NCBI RefSeq assembly: GCF_037969875.1 | Contig: NZ_CP150218.1 | Span: 7,650,112 to 7,714,111 of the forward strand | DNA from: Paenibacillus sp. FSL R7-0337 | Lineage (GTDB): Bacteria > Bacillota > Bacilli > Paenibacillales > Paenibacillaceae | Direction: 5' to 3' | DNA length: 64,000 nucleotides | Shown here: positions 44,635 through 53,958 of the stretch, piece by piece | Layout: the number at the start of each line of letters is the position of its first letter | How positions within the stretch are numbered: position 1 is the first letter of the stretch | Notes under the pieces: model-generated | Told to the model about the DNA's origin: nothing | Databases searched by the model: none | The model's input: the letters and a program-made list of their open reading frames with translations, nothing else | Program-made: the position numbers and the translations under genes

Positions 44635-45741
44635 ATGAACGAGAAGACTAAGCTGCTGTTATTTACCGGTTCATATGCCACCGCAGAAGAGAGCGGTATC
44701 CAGGTGTTTGCCTTTGACGGTGAAGCCGGGGGTACGCTGGAGCGGCTGGATACCGCAGAAGGCCTGACGAATCCTACGTTCGTCAATGTGGACCCTTCCG
44801 GGCGGAAGCTGTATGCCATTGGGGAGAAGCCGAACGGTACGGGCGGCAAGGAAGGGGAAATTATAACCTTCGCAATCGATCCTGAGACAGGCAAGCTGAC
44901 CGAATTGCAGCGGATTCAGACTATGCCTTCTGAAGGCAAAGGCCAGAGCACGACCTGTAATATTAACCGGGACGCCAATAATGAACATCTTATAGTGTGC
45001 AGCTATCACGGGGGATCGGTTGGACTGCTCACGCTGGACAAGGGCGGACTGCCAGTAGCATTGACGGATACCGCCCAGCATACCGGACATGGGGCAACAC
45101 CGGGCCAGGACCGTCCGCACCCGCATTCGGCAATTTTCAGCCCTGATGGACGCTACCTGTTCGTCTCGGATCTGGGACTGGACCTGATCCGCAGCTACCG
45201 GATAAATACAGAGGCGGGAACCTTTGATGCGATTGGAGATACTCCGCTGCATGCCGGAGCTGGACCGCGGCATTTCGTGTTCCATCCAGACGGGAAGTCC
45301 GCTTATGTGATTAATGAGCTGGACAGCACGGTGACATCATTCCTGTATGATGCAGAGGCAGGAACCCTGAAGACGGCTGCTACTGTATCCACACTGCCTG
45401 AAGGCTATGAAGCCGGCCAGAACAGCTGTGCAGAGATCACCTTCTCCAAGGATGGCCAATATCTGTACGGCTCGAACCGCGGACATGACAGCATCGTACA
45501 GTATGCTGTAAATCCGCAGACAGCCGGGCTGACCCTGGTAGAGCATGTATCCACCAGAGGCGGACATCCCCGTCACTTCACAGTTACACCGGACGGTGCC
45601 TATCTGATTGTTGCCAACCGGGACGGCAATAATCTGGTTGTCTTCTCCCTGGACGAAGGCAGCGGCCGCCTGAGCTTCACCGGCAACACAGCTGAACTGT
45701 CGAAGCCAGTGTGCGTAATGCCGGCGGTATTCCCCGCTTAG
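44635..45741 (+). CDS. Lactonase family protein (6-phosphogluconolactonase-like beta-propeller)
   Basis: 368 residues, cytoplasmic, seven propeller-type repeats built on patterns such as NPTFVNVDPSGRKLYAIGE, PHPHSAIFSPDGRYLFVSDL, GAGPRHFVFHPDGKSAYVIN and GGHPRHFTVTPDGAYLIVAN. This is the YkgB/Pgl family, which hydrolyses 6-phosphogluconolactone in some bacteria. With rpe and rpiA elsewhere in the window it would fit pentose-phosphate metabolism, but that link is circumstantial. GAGGAGG precedes the ATG. Confidence 0.88.
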   Translation: MNEKTKLLLFTGSYATAEESGIQVFAFDGEAGGTLERLDTAEGLTNPTFVNVDPSGRKLYAIGEKPNGTGGKEGEIITFAIDPETGKLTELQRIQTMPSEGKGQSTTCNINRDANNEHLIVCSYHGGSVGLLTLDKGGLPVALTDTAQHTGHGATPGQDRPHPHSAIFSPDGRYLFVSDLGLDLIRSYRINTEAGTFDAIGDTPLHAGAGPRHFVFHPDGKSAYVINELDSTVTSFLYDAEAGTLKTAATVSTLPEGYEAGQNSCAEITFSKDGQYLYGSNRGHDSIVQYAVNPQTAGLTLVEHVSTRGGHPRHFTVTPDGAYLIVANRDGNNLVVFSLDEGSGRLSFTGNTAELSKPVCVMPAVFPA

Positions 45742-45773
45742 GACGAGCTGACTGACCCTAGGGAGACAACGGC

Positions 45774-45810
45774 AAAAGGAACACCGGGATGCTGCTCCGG
45801 TGTTCCTTTT
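45774..45810. terminator. Bidirectional terminator between lactonase and Hfq-like genes
   Basis: AAAAGGAACACCGG pairs perfectly with CCGGTGTTCCTTTT. Confidence 0.9.
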
Positions 45811-45869
45811 GAGTTCCTGGACAGTTCATTTGGAATAGCTTAGGTTAAAATGTGCGCCGTGCTGACAGC

Positions 45870-46091
45870 TTACTTGAGTGAGACGGGCTTCAGCGGCACC
45901 ACGGTGGAGACTGCCGATTTGAAGAGTACGTTCTGTCTCCCGTCACCCTGACCCTGCAAGGTAATCGTATAAGCGTCATAAGAGGTTACCAGTCCCTGCA
46001 TTTTGACTCCGTTAGTTGTAAAGATCGTCACAGGCATCTTTGTTGAGATGCACTGGTTCAACAAACGTTCCTGCAATTTTAGACTTTCCAC
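45870..46091 (-). CDS. Divergent Hfq-like Sm protein
   Basis: 73 residues from GTG 46091 (GGAG nine bases upstream); an ATG five codons earlier lacks a site. Sm1 and Sm2 motifs are recognisable: KLQERLLNQC, MPVTIFTTNGVKMQGLVTSYD and NVLFKSAVSTVVPLKPV. The Hfq hallmark YKHAIST reads FKSAVST, so the His that stacks on uridine is Ser. The usual hfq is beside miaA, which is absent here. It may be a second Hfq with altered RNA preference. Confidence 0.75.
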   Translation of the reverse strand: MESLKLQERLLNQCISTKMPVTIFTTNGVKMQGLVTSYDAYTITLQGQGDGRQNVLFKSAVSTVVPLKPVSLK

Positions 46092-46203
46092 TTGGCAGCA
46101 CTCCATCTTTAAATAAAATAATTTCTCCAGGCCATTATAACACGGGACAGACCTTCCCAGGAAATGTGTTCATTGAGCCTGACAAATAGACAAGGGGGTA
46201 GTT

Positions 46204-46875
46204 ATGCTATATTATCATTACTGGTCCCGCGGGTTCCGGCGGTTTATATGGTTTTTGCTGGCTTTTATCCTGATCGCATTGCTGGTTAAGCTGGGCGGAG
46301 CCCGGGGTTTCGACGATGCGGTGATCCGGTTCGTACAATCGATGGAATCTCCGCCGCTGACGGCGCTGGCCAAAGGCTTATCCCTGGTCGGCTCCTCGAA
46401 GCTGGCAATAGGTACCTCCGTGCTGACCATGCTCATTTTGTTCTTCGTGCTGAAGCACCGGCTGGAACTTGCCCTGTTCCTGTGGGTGGGCCTCGGCTCC
46501 CAATTGCTGAACACGCTCCTCAAGCTGTGGTTCCACCGGGAGCGTCCCACCATTCACAGGCTGATTGAGCAGGCAGGCTACAGCTTCCCCAGCGGACATT
46601 CAATGGCGGCTTTCTCGTTATACGGAGTCATTGCCTACCTGCTCTGGAGGCATATGCGCAACCGGAGCGAGCGGTTTCTGCTGATTCTGTTCACTGTGCT
46701 GATGACCGGGGGAATCGGCTGGAGCCGGATTTATCTGGGGGTGCATTATCCGAGTGATGTGATCGGCGGCTATGCCGCGAGCGGAGCCTGGCTGATGCTG
46801 TCGGCGGCCTGCTTCGAGGCTTACAGGAACTACATGGCGAATCCGCATCACACAAAGAATGCCCGGAAGAAATAA
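46204..46875 (+). CDS. PAP2 family membrane phosphatase
   Basis: 223 residues, six hydrophobic segments. The three-part PAP2 active site is complete: KLWFHRERP, SFPSGHSMAAF and SRIYLGVHYPSDV. Likely substrates are undecaprenyl pyrophosphate or phosphatidic acid type lipids at the outer membrane face. AGGGGG precedes the ATG. Confidence 0.92.
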   Translation: MLYYHYWSRGFRRFIWFLLAFILIALLVKLGGARGFDDAVIRFVQSMESPPLTALAKGLSLVGSSKLAIGTSVLTMLILFFVLKHRLELALFLWVGLGSQLLNTLLKLWFHRERPTIHRLIEQAGYSFPSGHSMAAFSLYGVIAYLLWRHMRNRSERFLLILFTVLMTGGIGWSRIYLGVHYPSDVIGGYAASGAWLMLSAACFEAYRNYMANPHHTKNARKK

Positions 46876-46887
46876 CTCCGGGCATTT
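46858..46887. terminator. Hairpin at the end of the PAP2 gene
   Basis: AATGCCCGGA pairs with TCCGGGCATT; its left arm overlaps the last codons of the gene. Confidence 0.7.
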
Positions 46888-46972
46888 CAGTGCCTGTTCT
46901 TTTGCATACGGTATCCATCCGTAAGGAGGACGGTATGGCTAGCTTGTCTCTCCCGGGACGGTGCCGTACAGT

Positions 46973-47473
46973 TCAGGGGGCCTTCGTTGCAGCAGGCGGC
47001 GGTGACGGCTTGCCCTGGTGAAGCTGGGCTACGCGGCTGAGGCTGCGCTTGATCAGCGTCGGTAAGCCCGGTTTCAGCTTCGCTGCGTCTTCCTGCGTCA
47101 GCTTCCCTTCCTTGACGAATCCATCCAGCTTCAGGCTGGCGGCATCGCTCAGCTTCTGGACATACTGGTCTTCGTTCCAGCCCTTCTTCTCCTGGGCCAG
47201 ACCCGACAGGGTCTTACCTGATTTCAGGCTGGCGATCAGCTCCTCACGGCCCATTCCCAGGAGCTCAGCCGTTTCGCTGATAATGAAATGGCCTCCGGCC
47301 CTGAAATTCCGGTCCCCGCTGCGGGGAGGGGTATGCTCTCTGCCGGTATGCGGTGAGGCCGGAGGAGGGGTGGCTGTGCCTTTGGGAAGCTGCTCGCCGA
47401 AGGCGGCTGCTGGAGACAGGGCAAGCATCATGGCTGCTGCCCATGCGGTTAGGGTTCGGGTCGTTTTTTTCAT
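46973..47473 (-). CDS. Secreted hypothetical protein (DUF2680-like)
   Basis: 166 residues with a cleavable signal peptide (LALSPAAAFG), a Pro-rich linker and a helical domain: ISETAELLGMGREELIASLK, GKTLSGLAQEKGW-like and AASLKLDGFVKEGKLTQEDA. The pattern resembles small DUF2680 secreted proteins of Firmicutes. Function unknown. It is monocistronic and converges on the PAP2 gene. Confidence 0.65.
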   Translation of the reverse strand: MKKTTRTLTAWAAAMMLALSPAAAFGEQLPKGTATPPPASPHTGREHTPPRSGDRNFRAGGHFIISETAELLGMGREELIASLKSGKTLSGLAQEKKGWNEDQYVQKLSDAASLKLDGFVKEGKLTQEDAAKLKPGLPTLIKRSLSRVAQLHQGKPSPPPAATKAP

Positions 47474-47666
47474 GAATACACCTCTTCTGATGGTTATAGT
47501 GACTACCCGGTATAACAGTATTCCCTGAAAGCTGAAAGAATCCTGAAGCCCGGCTTAAGACATACTAAAATTCGCCAGCGCAGTTCATGGGTAATAACAG
47601 GATATACATAAAGGATGAACATACGCAGTAATTATGATAAGCTTCAAGCTCTTGGGAGGGATGGAT

Positions 47667-48722
47667 TTGGCTTTCGGTGCCCGCATACTCAAAACAGGAA
47701 TGGCCGTAACGCTTGCCCTTTATCTGTCCGTTCTATTCAACTTCGCCTCTCCTGTCGGTGCGGCTATTGCGGCAATCTTTGCCATGCAGCCGTCCATATA
47801 CAGATCATGGCGGTATTTCCTCGATCAGATCCAGACCAGCACGATGGGGGCCGTGATAGCGCTGCTTGGCGGAATGCTGCTCTCCAATGAACCGATTGCG
47901 GTTGGACTGGTATGCATCCTGGTGATTATGATCAGCATGAAAATGAACCGGGCCGATACGATCGGCCTGACGCTGGTCACAGTCATCTCTGTCATGGAGG
48001 CTTCCGGCCAGTGGCAGTTCGCATTAACCCGGTTCCTGCTGACCCTGACCGGGATCCTGTCGGCTTTTATTATCAATATCACTGTATTTCCGCCCCAGCC
48101 GCGCAAGCAGTACATCCAGCAGATCGAGAATGTGTTCACCAGCTTATCGCTGCTGCTGCGGACGGCGGTGTCGCATGAGATGAAGGAAAGTGTCTTCCGG
48201 GATGAGAAGAACGGCCTGGAGGGCGCGATTAAAGCGCTGGCTGACAAATACGCGTTGTTCGAGGAGGAGCAGAAGCAGCTCCGCAGGGCTAAATACAGTC
48301 AGACGAGACAGATGGTAGTCTATAAAAATCTGCTGGGTTCCCTGCAAAAGGGCTATCAGGTGCTTGAGGCGATTGACCGGCACTATTTCCAGGCCGACCG
48401 GACGGAGCAAACGGATGAGCTGTTCGACCGCCATCTGGAGCAGCTGATCAAGTATCATGAATACATTCTGCTGAAATTCGAGGAAAAACTGAAGCCGGGA
48501 GCCAATGATTCCGAGCCGCTGGCAGAGGACAATGACCGCTTCCTGAAATCAGCCATTAACGGGTATGATCCGCAGAAGTCCGGGCAACTCCGGCTGTCGG
48601 TGGTGGCTGCGGCCATTTATGACTACGGCTATCAGCTGGAGCGTCTGGATAAAGTGGCTGACCAAATCCACCGCATGAACGCAGATGACAAGGACAGTAC
48701 AGTGCTGAGTGAGAAAATTTAG
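47667..48722 (+). CDS. Aromatic acid exporter/FUSC-like membrane protein
   Basis: 351 residues from TTG 47667, chosen because GGGAGGG lies six bases upstream; an ATG at 47661 touches that site. Five or six hydrophobic segments in residues 10-145, including LYLSVLFNFASPVGAAIAAI and MQPSIYRSWRYFLDQIQTS, match ArAE_1 (PF06081). The C-terminal half is a soluble helical domain (about 150-340). Substrate unknown. Confidence 0.82.
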   Translation: MAFGARILKTGMAVTLALYLSVLFNFASPVGAAIAAIFAMQPSIYRSWRYFLDQIQTSTMGAVIALLGGMLLSNEPIAVGLVCILVIMISMKMNRADTIGLTLVTVISVMEASGQWQFALTRFLLTLTGILSAFIINITVFPPQPRKQYIQQIENVFTSLSLLLRTAVSHEMKESVFRDEKNGLEGAIKALADKYALFEEEQKQLRRAKYSQTRQMVVYKNLLGSLQKGYQVLEAIDRHYFQADRTEQTDELFDRHLEQLIKYHEYILLKFEEKLKPGANDSEPLAEDNDRFLKSAINGYDPQKSGQLRLSVVAAAIYDYGYQLERLDKVADQIHRMNADDKDSTVLSEKI

Positions 48723-48809
48723 AGCGCGAGATCTATATAGCAAAAACTTGTAAAACGACTAAAGAGTTGGTAACATTGTTAGTCAACCTTCCAAAGGGGA
48801 TGAAATGAA

Positions 48810-51167
48810 TTGGATAAACATGATCACGAGTGGCAAAAGGAGCAGGAGCGGGTAAACGGCATCACCAAGCTGCTGTCTACCCATATCCGGCTGCTGTCAG
48901 AGGAGCTGGGACTCCACCGCACGGATGTCGTGGATATGCGCAAAGACTTCTGGGAAGAGGTCACAGTGAACTTCAGCAGCCCCGACGACCTGGGGGAGAC
49001 TTCGACCAGTCTGCGGCAGCAGGCACAGATTCTGAACGAACGCGAACGCCATCATCTGCAATCCAGCAAGGCGCTCAAAAAATATAAAAAGCTGGTGGTA
49101 TCGCCCTATTTTGGCCGGATTGATTTCTCGGAGGCGGGGGATGCTGCGGCTGATACCATCTATCTGGGCATCGGTTCGCTGATGGAGGATAACGGGACCT
49201 TCCTGATCTACGATTGGCGCGCGCCTATCTCCAGCCTGTATTATGACGGGGCACCGGGGCCTGCGTCCTATGAGACGCCGGGCGGGCAGATTACAGGCAC
49301 CATGGAACTGAAGCGCCAATTCGTGATTGATAACGGTGAGATTGAAGTCATGTTCGACACGGGCGTCACCATCGGCGATGAACTGCTTCAGCAGGTGCTC
49401 AGCCACAGCGCCGATGACCGGATGAAATCGATCGTGGCCACCATCCAGAAGGAGCAGAACGCGGTCATCCGCAATGACCGAAGCCGGATGCTGGTTGTGC
49501 AGGGAGCTGCCGGGAGCGGCAAGACGTCAGCGGCGCTCCAGCGGGTAGCCTATCTGCTCTACAAGTACCGTGAGGTGCTTCAGGCGGATCAGATGCTGCT
49601 CTTCTCGCCGAACCCCTTGTTCAACAGCTATGTATCCACTGTACTGCCTGAGCTGGGGGAAGAGAATATGCAGCAGACCACCTTCCAGATGTACCTGGAG
49701 CATCGGCTGGGCCAGGAATTTCAGCTGGAGGATGTGTTCAGCCAGACGGAGAGTCTGCTGAATGCCCCGGACGGGGAGGAGGCATTCATACGCCGTGAAG
49801 GCATTGCTTATAAATCATCAGTAGCCTTCCTTAGCGCCATCCGGCAATATGTGAATCTGCTGGAGCATGAAGGCATGCTATTCAAGCCATTGATGTTCCA
49901 GGGGAAGGCGGTTGCTTCTAAGGAAGAGATGGAGCGCCAGTTCTACAGCTACGACCCGGGCATCAAGCTGGCGAACCGGATTGAGCTGATGACAGGCTGG
50001 CTGCTCAAAAAAATTGCGGCCTTCGGCGCAGAAGAGCGGAGTGCGGCGTGGGTAGACGAACAGATTGAGCTGATGGATAACAGCGATTATCAGCGGGCCT
50101 ACAACCAGATGCGCCGCAAGGGCGGAGGGCATAATGACAGCTTCGATGATTATGATGCGGAGCGGATCCTGCTTGCCCGCTACGTAGTCAGCCAGCGCCT
50201 CAAGCCGCTGCGCGGCTGGACCAAGCGCGGACGCTTCGTGGATGTGAAGGCGCTGTACAGCCGCTTATTCGAGGGTCGTGGGCTGATAGAGCGCCTGGAT
50301 ACCCGCCAGCCGCTGCCTGAAGCGTGGGATGAGATCTGCGCGCAGACGCTTACTGCGATCAGGGGCAATGAGCTGGCCTATGAGGATGCTACGCCGTTCC
50401 TGTATTTGAAGGAGCTAAGCCAGGGCTTCCGGACGAACACGCTGATCCGTCATGTCATTGTCGATGAGGTGCAGGATTACTCGCCGTTCCAGCTGGAATT
50501 CATGCGCCGCCTGTTTCCGCGGGCCAAAATGACCGTGCTGGGCGACCTGAACCAGGCGATCTATGCCCAAGGCGAGGTGCTGGGAGATCTGGCGGGGCTG
50601 GTGAGCATCTACGGCGAAGAGAACACCGAGGTGATCTCCTTGACCCGCAGCTACCGGTCTACGTATGAGATTGTTGAATTCACGCGGGCGATGATTCCCG
50701 GTGGCGAGAAGATCGTACCCTTTCACCGCCGGGGGGAGGAGCCGCTCCTGACGCTGGTGGACAGTGAAGATGATCTGCTCTCCTCTGTGGAGCAGGATGT
50801 GCTGAAGCTTCATGCCCAGGGCTATCATTATGTGGCGGTAATCTGCAAGACAGCAGAAGAGAGCGCACAGGTGCATCGTGAACTGGAGAAGCGGCTGCCG
50901 GTGCGGCTGGTTACGAAGGAAACGCCTAATTTTCAAAAAGGGACGCTGGTGCTTCCGGCTTACCTCGCCAAGGGCGTCGAGTTCGATGCTGTAATCATCT
51001 ATGACGGTTCCGCTGAGAAATACGGGCGTGAACATGAACGTAAGCTGTTCTATACCGCTTGTACCCGGGCGATGCATCTGCTTCACATCTACAGCCTGGG
51101 ACAGCCAAGCCCGTTCATGCCTGCTGCAGTGCGTGAAACGGTTTCGGCTGGTGAGCTGGAGAAGTGA
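48810..51167 (+). CDS. helD: HelD-type UvrD/Rep superfamily helicase (RNA polymerase recycling)
   Basis: 785 residues from TTG with AAAGGGGATGA upstream. An N-terminal coiled arm (about 1-90) is followed by YLGIGSLMED and IYDWRAPISSLYYD, the HelD-specific region. Then come Walker A VVQGAAGSGKTSAALQRVAY (about 230), an insert, Walker B VIVDEVQDYSPFQLEFM (about 550), GDLNQAIYA, and the motif TACTRAMHLL. HelD frees stalled RNA polymerase from nucleic acid in Bacillus. It is monocistronic with a terminator. Confidence 0.92.
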   Translation: MDKHDHEWQKEQERVNGITKLLSTHIRLLSEELGLHRTDVVDMRKDFWEEVTVNFSSPDDLGETSTSLRQQAQILNERERHHLQSSKALKKYKKLVVSPYFGRIDFSEAGDAAADTIYLGIGSLMEDNGTFLIYDWRAPISSLYYDGAPGPASYETPGGQITGTMELKRQFVIDNGEIEVMFDTGVTIGDELLQQVLSHSADDRMKSIVATIQKEQNAVIRNDRSRMLVVQGAAGSGKTSAALQRVAYLLYKYREVLQADQMLLFSPNPLFNSYVSTVLPELGEENMQQTTFQMYLEHRLGQEFQLEDVFSQTESLLNAPDGEEAFIRREGIAYKSSVAFLSAIRQYVNLLEHEGMLFKPLMFQGKAVASKEEMERQFYSYDPGIKLANRIELMTGWLLKKIAAFGAEERSAAWVDEQIELMDNSDYQRAYNQMRRKGGGHNDSFDDYDAERILLARYVVSQRLKPLRGWTKRGRFVDVKALYSRLFEGRGLIERLDTRQPLPEAWDEICAQTLTAIRGNELAYEDATPFLYLKELSQGFRTNTLIRHVIVDEVQDYSPFQLEFMRRLFPRAKMTVLGDLNQAIYAQGEVLGDLAGLVSIYGEENTEVISLTRSYRSTYEIVEFTRAMIPGGEKIVPFHRRGEEPLLTLVDSEDDLLSSVEQDVLKLHAQGYHYVAVICKTAEESAQVHRELEKRLPVRLVTKETPNFQKGTLVLPAYLAKGVEFDAVIIYDGSAEKYGREHERKLFYTACTRAMHLLHIYSLGQPSPFMPAAVRETVSAGELEK

Positions 51168-51175
51168 GTAAATAT

Positions 51176-51210
51176 AAAACCGCCTGCGCGTGTGACGCGA
51201 GGCGGTTTTG
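51176..51210. terminator. Bidirectional terminator between helD and the MFS gene
   Basis: AAAACCGCCT pairs with AGGCGGTTTT. Confidence 0.88.
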
Positions 51211-51237
51211 TGTATTCCACGGAAGTGTGGCTTCCAG

Positions 51238-52434
51238 CTAACCCTGTAGGGCAGCTTTGTGCTTCCGGGATCGCTGAGTCACGAGTACCAGAAGATAGAC
51301 AGCGAGCAGCAGGAGAGGTGCCAATATCGAATACCGGTACATTACGGCGTAGCTGGTGAACATGGCGACAGCGCCAAGCAGCATGGAGCCGATGGCGACA
51401 CCGAGATCCAGGGAGTTCAGGAACATTCCGTTGGCTAACCCGCGCTGGCGTGGCTCGACAGACTGGATCATCCAGGTCTGAAGCGCAGGCTGCATGGAGC
51501 CGAAGCCGAAGCCGTAGCATAGGGCGGCCGGGAACAAGCCCGCCGTTGTAGAGGCAAAGGATAGCAGGAGCAGCCCCGCAACGATGAATAGGCTTCCCGG
51601 GATGAGCAGGGCAGGCGCACCATAGCGGTCGTAGATTCTGCCGGAGAGCGGCCGGATCACGACAATGGCTACGGCATTGAACAGGAAGAAGTAAGCGATA
51701 TGCTGGAGGTGCTTCTCTTGCCCGTAGAGCGCCAGGAAGCCGAGCAGACCGCCGTAAGAGATGGATAAAAGAAAGTTAAGCAGGCAGGGAAGCAGCAGCC
51801 TGCGGTAAGGATTGCTTCCGGCAGCAGCAGCCGGAACTGCGGGCGGCTCCAGATGTCCGCCAGGCAGTGACTTCGCCAGGCGGAAGCCCATCGGCAGGAT
51901 GAGAGCAATCGCGACAGCCGTCCCCAGCAGCAGGGACCCAAAGCCTGGTCCTTGCAGCAGGCTGAGTCCGATCAGCGGGCCAGCCGACATAGCGAGGCTG
52001 GTGGATAATCCAAAGTAGCCCATGCCCTCCCCCATCCGGCGGATGGGGATGACATCGGAGGCCATGGTCGGGAACGCTGTGCTGGCCATGCCGAAGCCTA
52101 TGCCGAACAGGATGCGGAACAGCAGCAGGGTGAAGATGCTGCCTGCGAAATAATAGCCCGCCACCGCAGAGAGGGCAATGGCAAGGCCGAGGAAGATCAG
52201 CAGGTTGCGCCCGCCCTTCTCCATCGCCTTGGCCGAGAAGAGGCGGGAGGCAATGGCACTGAAGGCGAACAGGCTGGTAACAAGGCTAACCTGCACGGGG
52301 GTAGCATGCAAAGCACTTTCCGCATAAGCAGGAAGGGTAGATAAGGTCATCTGCAGTCCTATGAACAGCAGAAGATTGCAAAGGGTCAGTGTAATGAAGG
52401 ATGTGGTCCATAGACGTTCAGAGGATTGATTCAA
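51238..52434 (-). CDS. MFS transporter (drug:H+ antiporter-like)
   Basis: 398 residues, twelve hydrophobic segments. The start is a TTG with AGGAG nine bases upstream. Motif A appears as the loop after helix 2 (SRLFSAKAMEKGGRN), and the helix 4-5 region reads RILFGIGFGMASTAFP. The second half has the mirrored loop RPLSGRIYDRYGAP. It lies 12 bp behind a MarR regulator gene, the usual layout for an efflux pump controlled by its own repressor. Substrate unknown. Confidence 0.88.
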   Translation of the reverse strand: MNQSSERLWTTSFITLTLCNLLLFIGLQMTLSTLPAYAESALHATPVQVSLVTSLFAFSAIASRLFSAKAMEKGGRNLLIFLGLAIALSAVAGYYFAGSIFTLLLFRILFGIGFGMASTAFPTMASDVIPIRRMGEGMGYFGLSTSLAMSAGPLIGLSLLQGPGFGSLLLGTAVAIALILPMGFRLAKSLPGGHLEPPAVPAAAAGSNPYRRLLLPCLLNFLLSISYGGLLGFLALYGQEKHLQHIAYFFLFNAVAIVVIRPLSGRIYDRYGAPALLIPGSLFIVAGLLLLSFASTTAGLFPAALCYGFGFGSMQPALQTWMIQSVEPRQRGLANGMFLNSLDLGVAIGSMLLGAVAMFTSYAVMYRYSILAPLLLLAVYLLVLVTQRSRKHKAALQG

Positions 52435-52446
52435 GTGGGTTGACTC

Positions 52447-52890
52447 CTATTCCTGATGTATATTTCCGGTGTTGTGATAGATCTGCTCCAGCATACTGCG
52501 GAGATCTTCAAGCTGCTGCGGCTCGAGCCCGGCTACAGCCATATCTATAGTCTGCTGCTCCAGAGCTATAGTGTTCTCAATTAACGCCCTTCCCTCTCCT
52601 GTGGCATAGAGCTGGAACGCCCTGCGGTCCTCCGGGTTGGCTGTTTTGGTAATGAAGCCTTTCTTAATCAGGAGCTCCACGATCCGGGCGGTGGTGGGCT
52701 GGTCTTTGGCGGAGGCAACGGCCACCTCCTTCTGGTTGACTCCGCTGCGGTCACAGATCATCAGCAGGGTGGACCATTGCTCAGGTGTGATGTCATACGG
52801 CTTCAACGCCCGGGCGAAGCTCACTGAGATTCTCCGGTGGGTTGAGCCCAGCAGGAAGCCGAGGAATTGCTGGGGAGAGGACAGGGTCAT
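52447..52890 (-). CDS. MarR family regulator
   Basis: 147 residues with the winged helix: DITPEQWSTLLMICDRSGVN, QKEVAVASAKDQPTTARIVE (recognition helix) and the wing NPEDRRAFQLY. AAAGGAG precedes the ATG. It leads the operon with the MFS gene and the promoter upstream carries a palindrome suited to a MarR dimer, so autorepression is likely. Confidence 0.92.
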   Translation of the reverse strand: MTLSSPQQFLGFLLGSTHRRISVSFARALKPYDITPEQWSTLLMICDRSGVNQKEVAVASAKDQPTTARIVELLIKKGFITKTANPEDRRAFQLYATGEGRALIENTIALEQQTIDMAVAGLEPQQLEDLRSMLEQIYHNTGNIHQE

Positions 52891-52914
52891 AAATGAATTG
52901 CTCCTTTATTAATT

Positions 52915-52956
52915 ACTTGTTGTAACAAGTATAAGCATAACAAGTAAATGAGTCAA
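52915..52956 (-). promoter_or_regulatory. Promoter and operator of the MarR-MFS operon
   Basis: On the minus strand TTGACT and TATACT with a 17-bp spacer. The palindrome ACTTGTT-AC-AACAAGT (52915-52930) overlaps the -10 edge; a further half-site ACTTGTTA lies in the spacer. Confidence 0.75.
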
Positions 52957-53041
52957 GGATGAATGGGGCACGCTCTGCCAAATTCAGCCCTTGAATGCTG
53001 TCCGTCATACCTACTGCAGCACCCGCCCTACCTAATGCATC

Positions 53042-53181
53042 ATTAGTTGGAAAAACGCATCCTAATTTCGGTGTCTTGCAGCGGCTGGGGAGATTAATTG
53101 GAAAAACGTCATTTATTTTTAAGGAGTTCCTCAACTCTGGAGGATTTGCAAATATTAAGAGCGTTTTTTTCAACTATTACC
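53042..53181. repeat. Short noncoding repeats in the MarR-transaldolase gap
   Basis: ATTAGTTGGAAAAACGCAT (53042) and ATTAATTGGAAAAACGTCAT (53093) are direct copies. GCGTTTTTTTCAACTATTACC (53161, quoted here to its 19th base and beyond as a reverse copy) is their inverted relative. The 350-bp gap from 52,957 to 53,310 otherwise contains only a terminator; short frames in it lack ribosome sites. Confidence 0.45.
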
Positions 53182-53260
53182 TGAAAAGACTGTGCTCCTT
53201 CTTAAACTAGTGGAGGAAATCCACCTATATTGATCGGGGAGTTCAAGCTCCTTTGCAACA

Positions 53261-53299
53261 CAAAAAAGCCCCGCTCCGCATGATGCAGAAGGGGGCTTG
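53261..53299 (-). terminator. Terminator of the transaldolase gene
   Basis: On the minus strand AAGCCCCC pairs with GGGGCTT, then TTTTTGTG. Confidence 0.8.
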
Positions 53300-53310
53300 A
53301 ACTATTTGTT

Positions 53311-53958
53311 TTAAACCTGTGGAACCTTCTCCCAGTCCTTCAGGAAGCGTTCAATACCATTGTCGGTCAGCGGGTGCTTCCAGAGCGATGGCAGGAGTGA
53401 TCCCGGGATGGTAGCGATGTGAGCTCCGGCAATGGCAGCCTGCTCCACATGGGCAATGTTGCGGATACTGGCGGCGATGATCTCGGATTTCAGGTCGTAG
53501 TTGGTCAGAATCGTCTTCAGATCCTTGATCAGCTTCATGCCGTCTACACCGATATCATCCAGACGTCCGACGAACGGACTGATATAAGTAGCTCCTGCCT
53601 TAGCGGCCATGAGGCCTTGAGCAGCGGAGAATACGAGAGTTACGTTCGTTTTGATGCCTTTTTTGGTCAGTTCATAACAAGCTTCCAGACCATCTTCGGT
53701 CATAGGCAGCTTGATGACCACGTTCGGAGCCCATTCAGCAATCTCGTAAGCTTCCTTAAGCATCTCTTCAGCCGTAAGACCGATAACCTCAGCGCTTACA
53801 GGACCAGGGACAATCGCTACGATCTCTTTGATTACATCCTTAAACAATCTGCCTTCCTTGGCGATCAGCGACGGGTTCGTCGTTACGCCATCCACTAATC
53901 CGAGGCGGGTAATACGTTTGATTTCCTCAATATTTCCGGTATCCAAGAAAAATTTCAT
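53311..53958 (-). CDS. fsa: Transaldolase/fructose-6-phosphate aldolase (TalC type)
   Basis: 215 residues, the short TalC/FSA form. MKFFLDTGNIEEIKR, GVTTNPSLIAKEGR, VVIKLPMTEDGLEAC (Schiff-base Lys about 84), NVTLVFSAAQGLMAAKAG and SPFVGRLDDIG are family motifs. It joins the non-oxidative pentose phosphate pathway together with rpe and rpiA of this window. GGGAGG precedes the ATG at 53958; upstream codons are an unneeded extension. Confidence 0.92.
   Translation of the reverse strand: MKFFLDTGNIEEIKRITRLGLVDGVTTNPSLIAKEGRLFKDVIKEIVAIVPGPVSAEVIGLTAEEMLKEAYEIAEWAPNVVIKLPMTEDGLEACYELTKKGIKTNVTLVFSAAQGLMAAKAGATYISPFVGRLDDIGVDGMKLIKDLKTILTNYDLKSEIIAASIRNIAHVEQAAIAGAHIATIPGSLLPSLWKHPLTDNGIERFLKDWEKVPQV

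Noticed and set aside
52913..53173. 86-codon minus-strand frame
   Set aside because: It overlaps the MarR promoter and operator, has no ribosome site and covers the short noncoding repeats.
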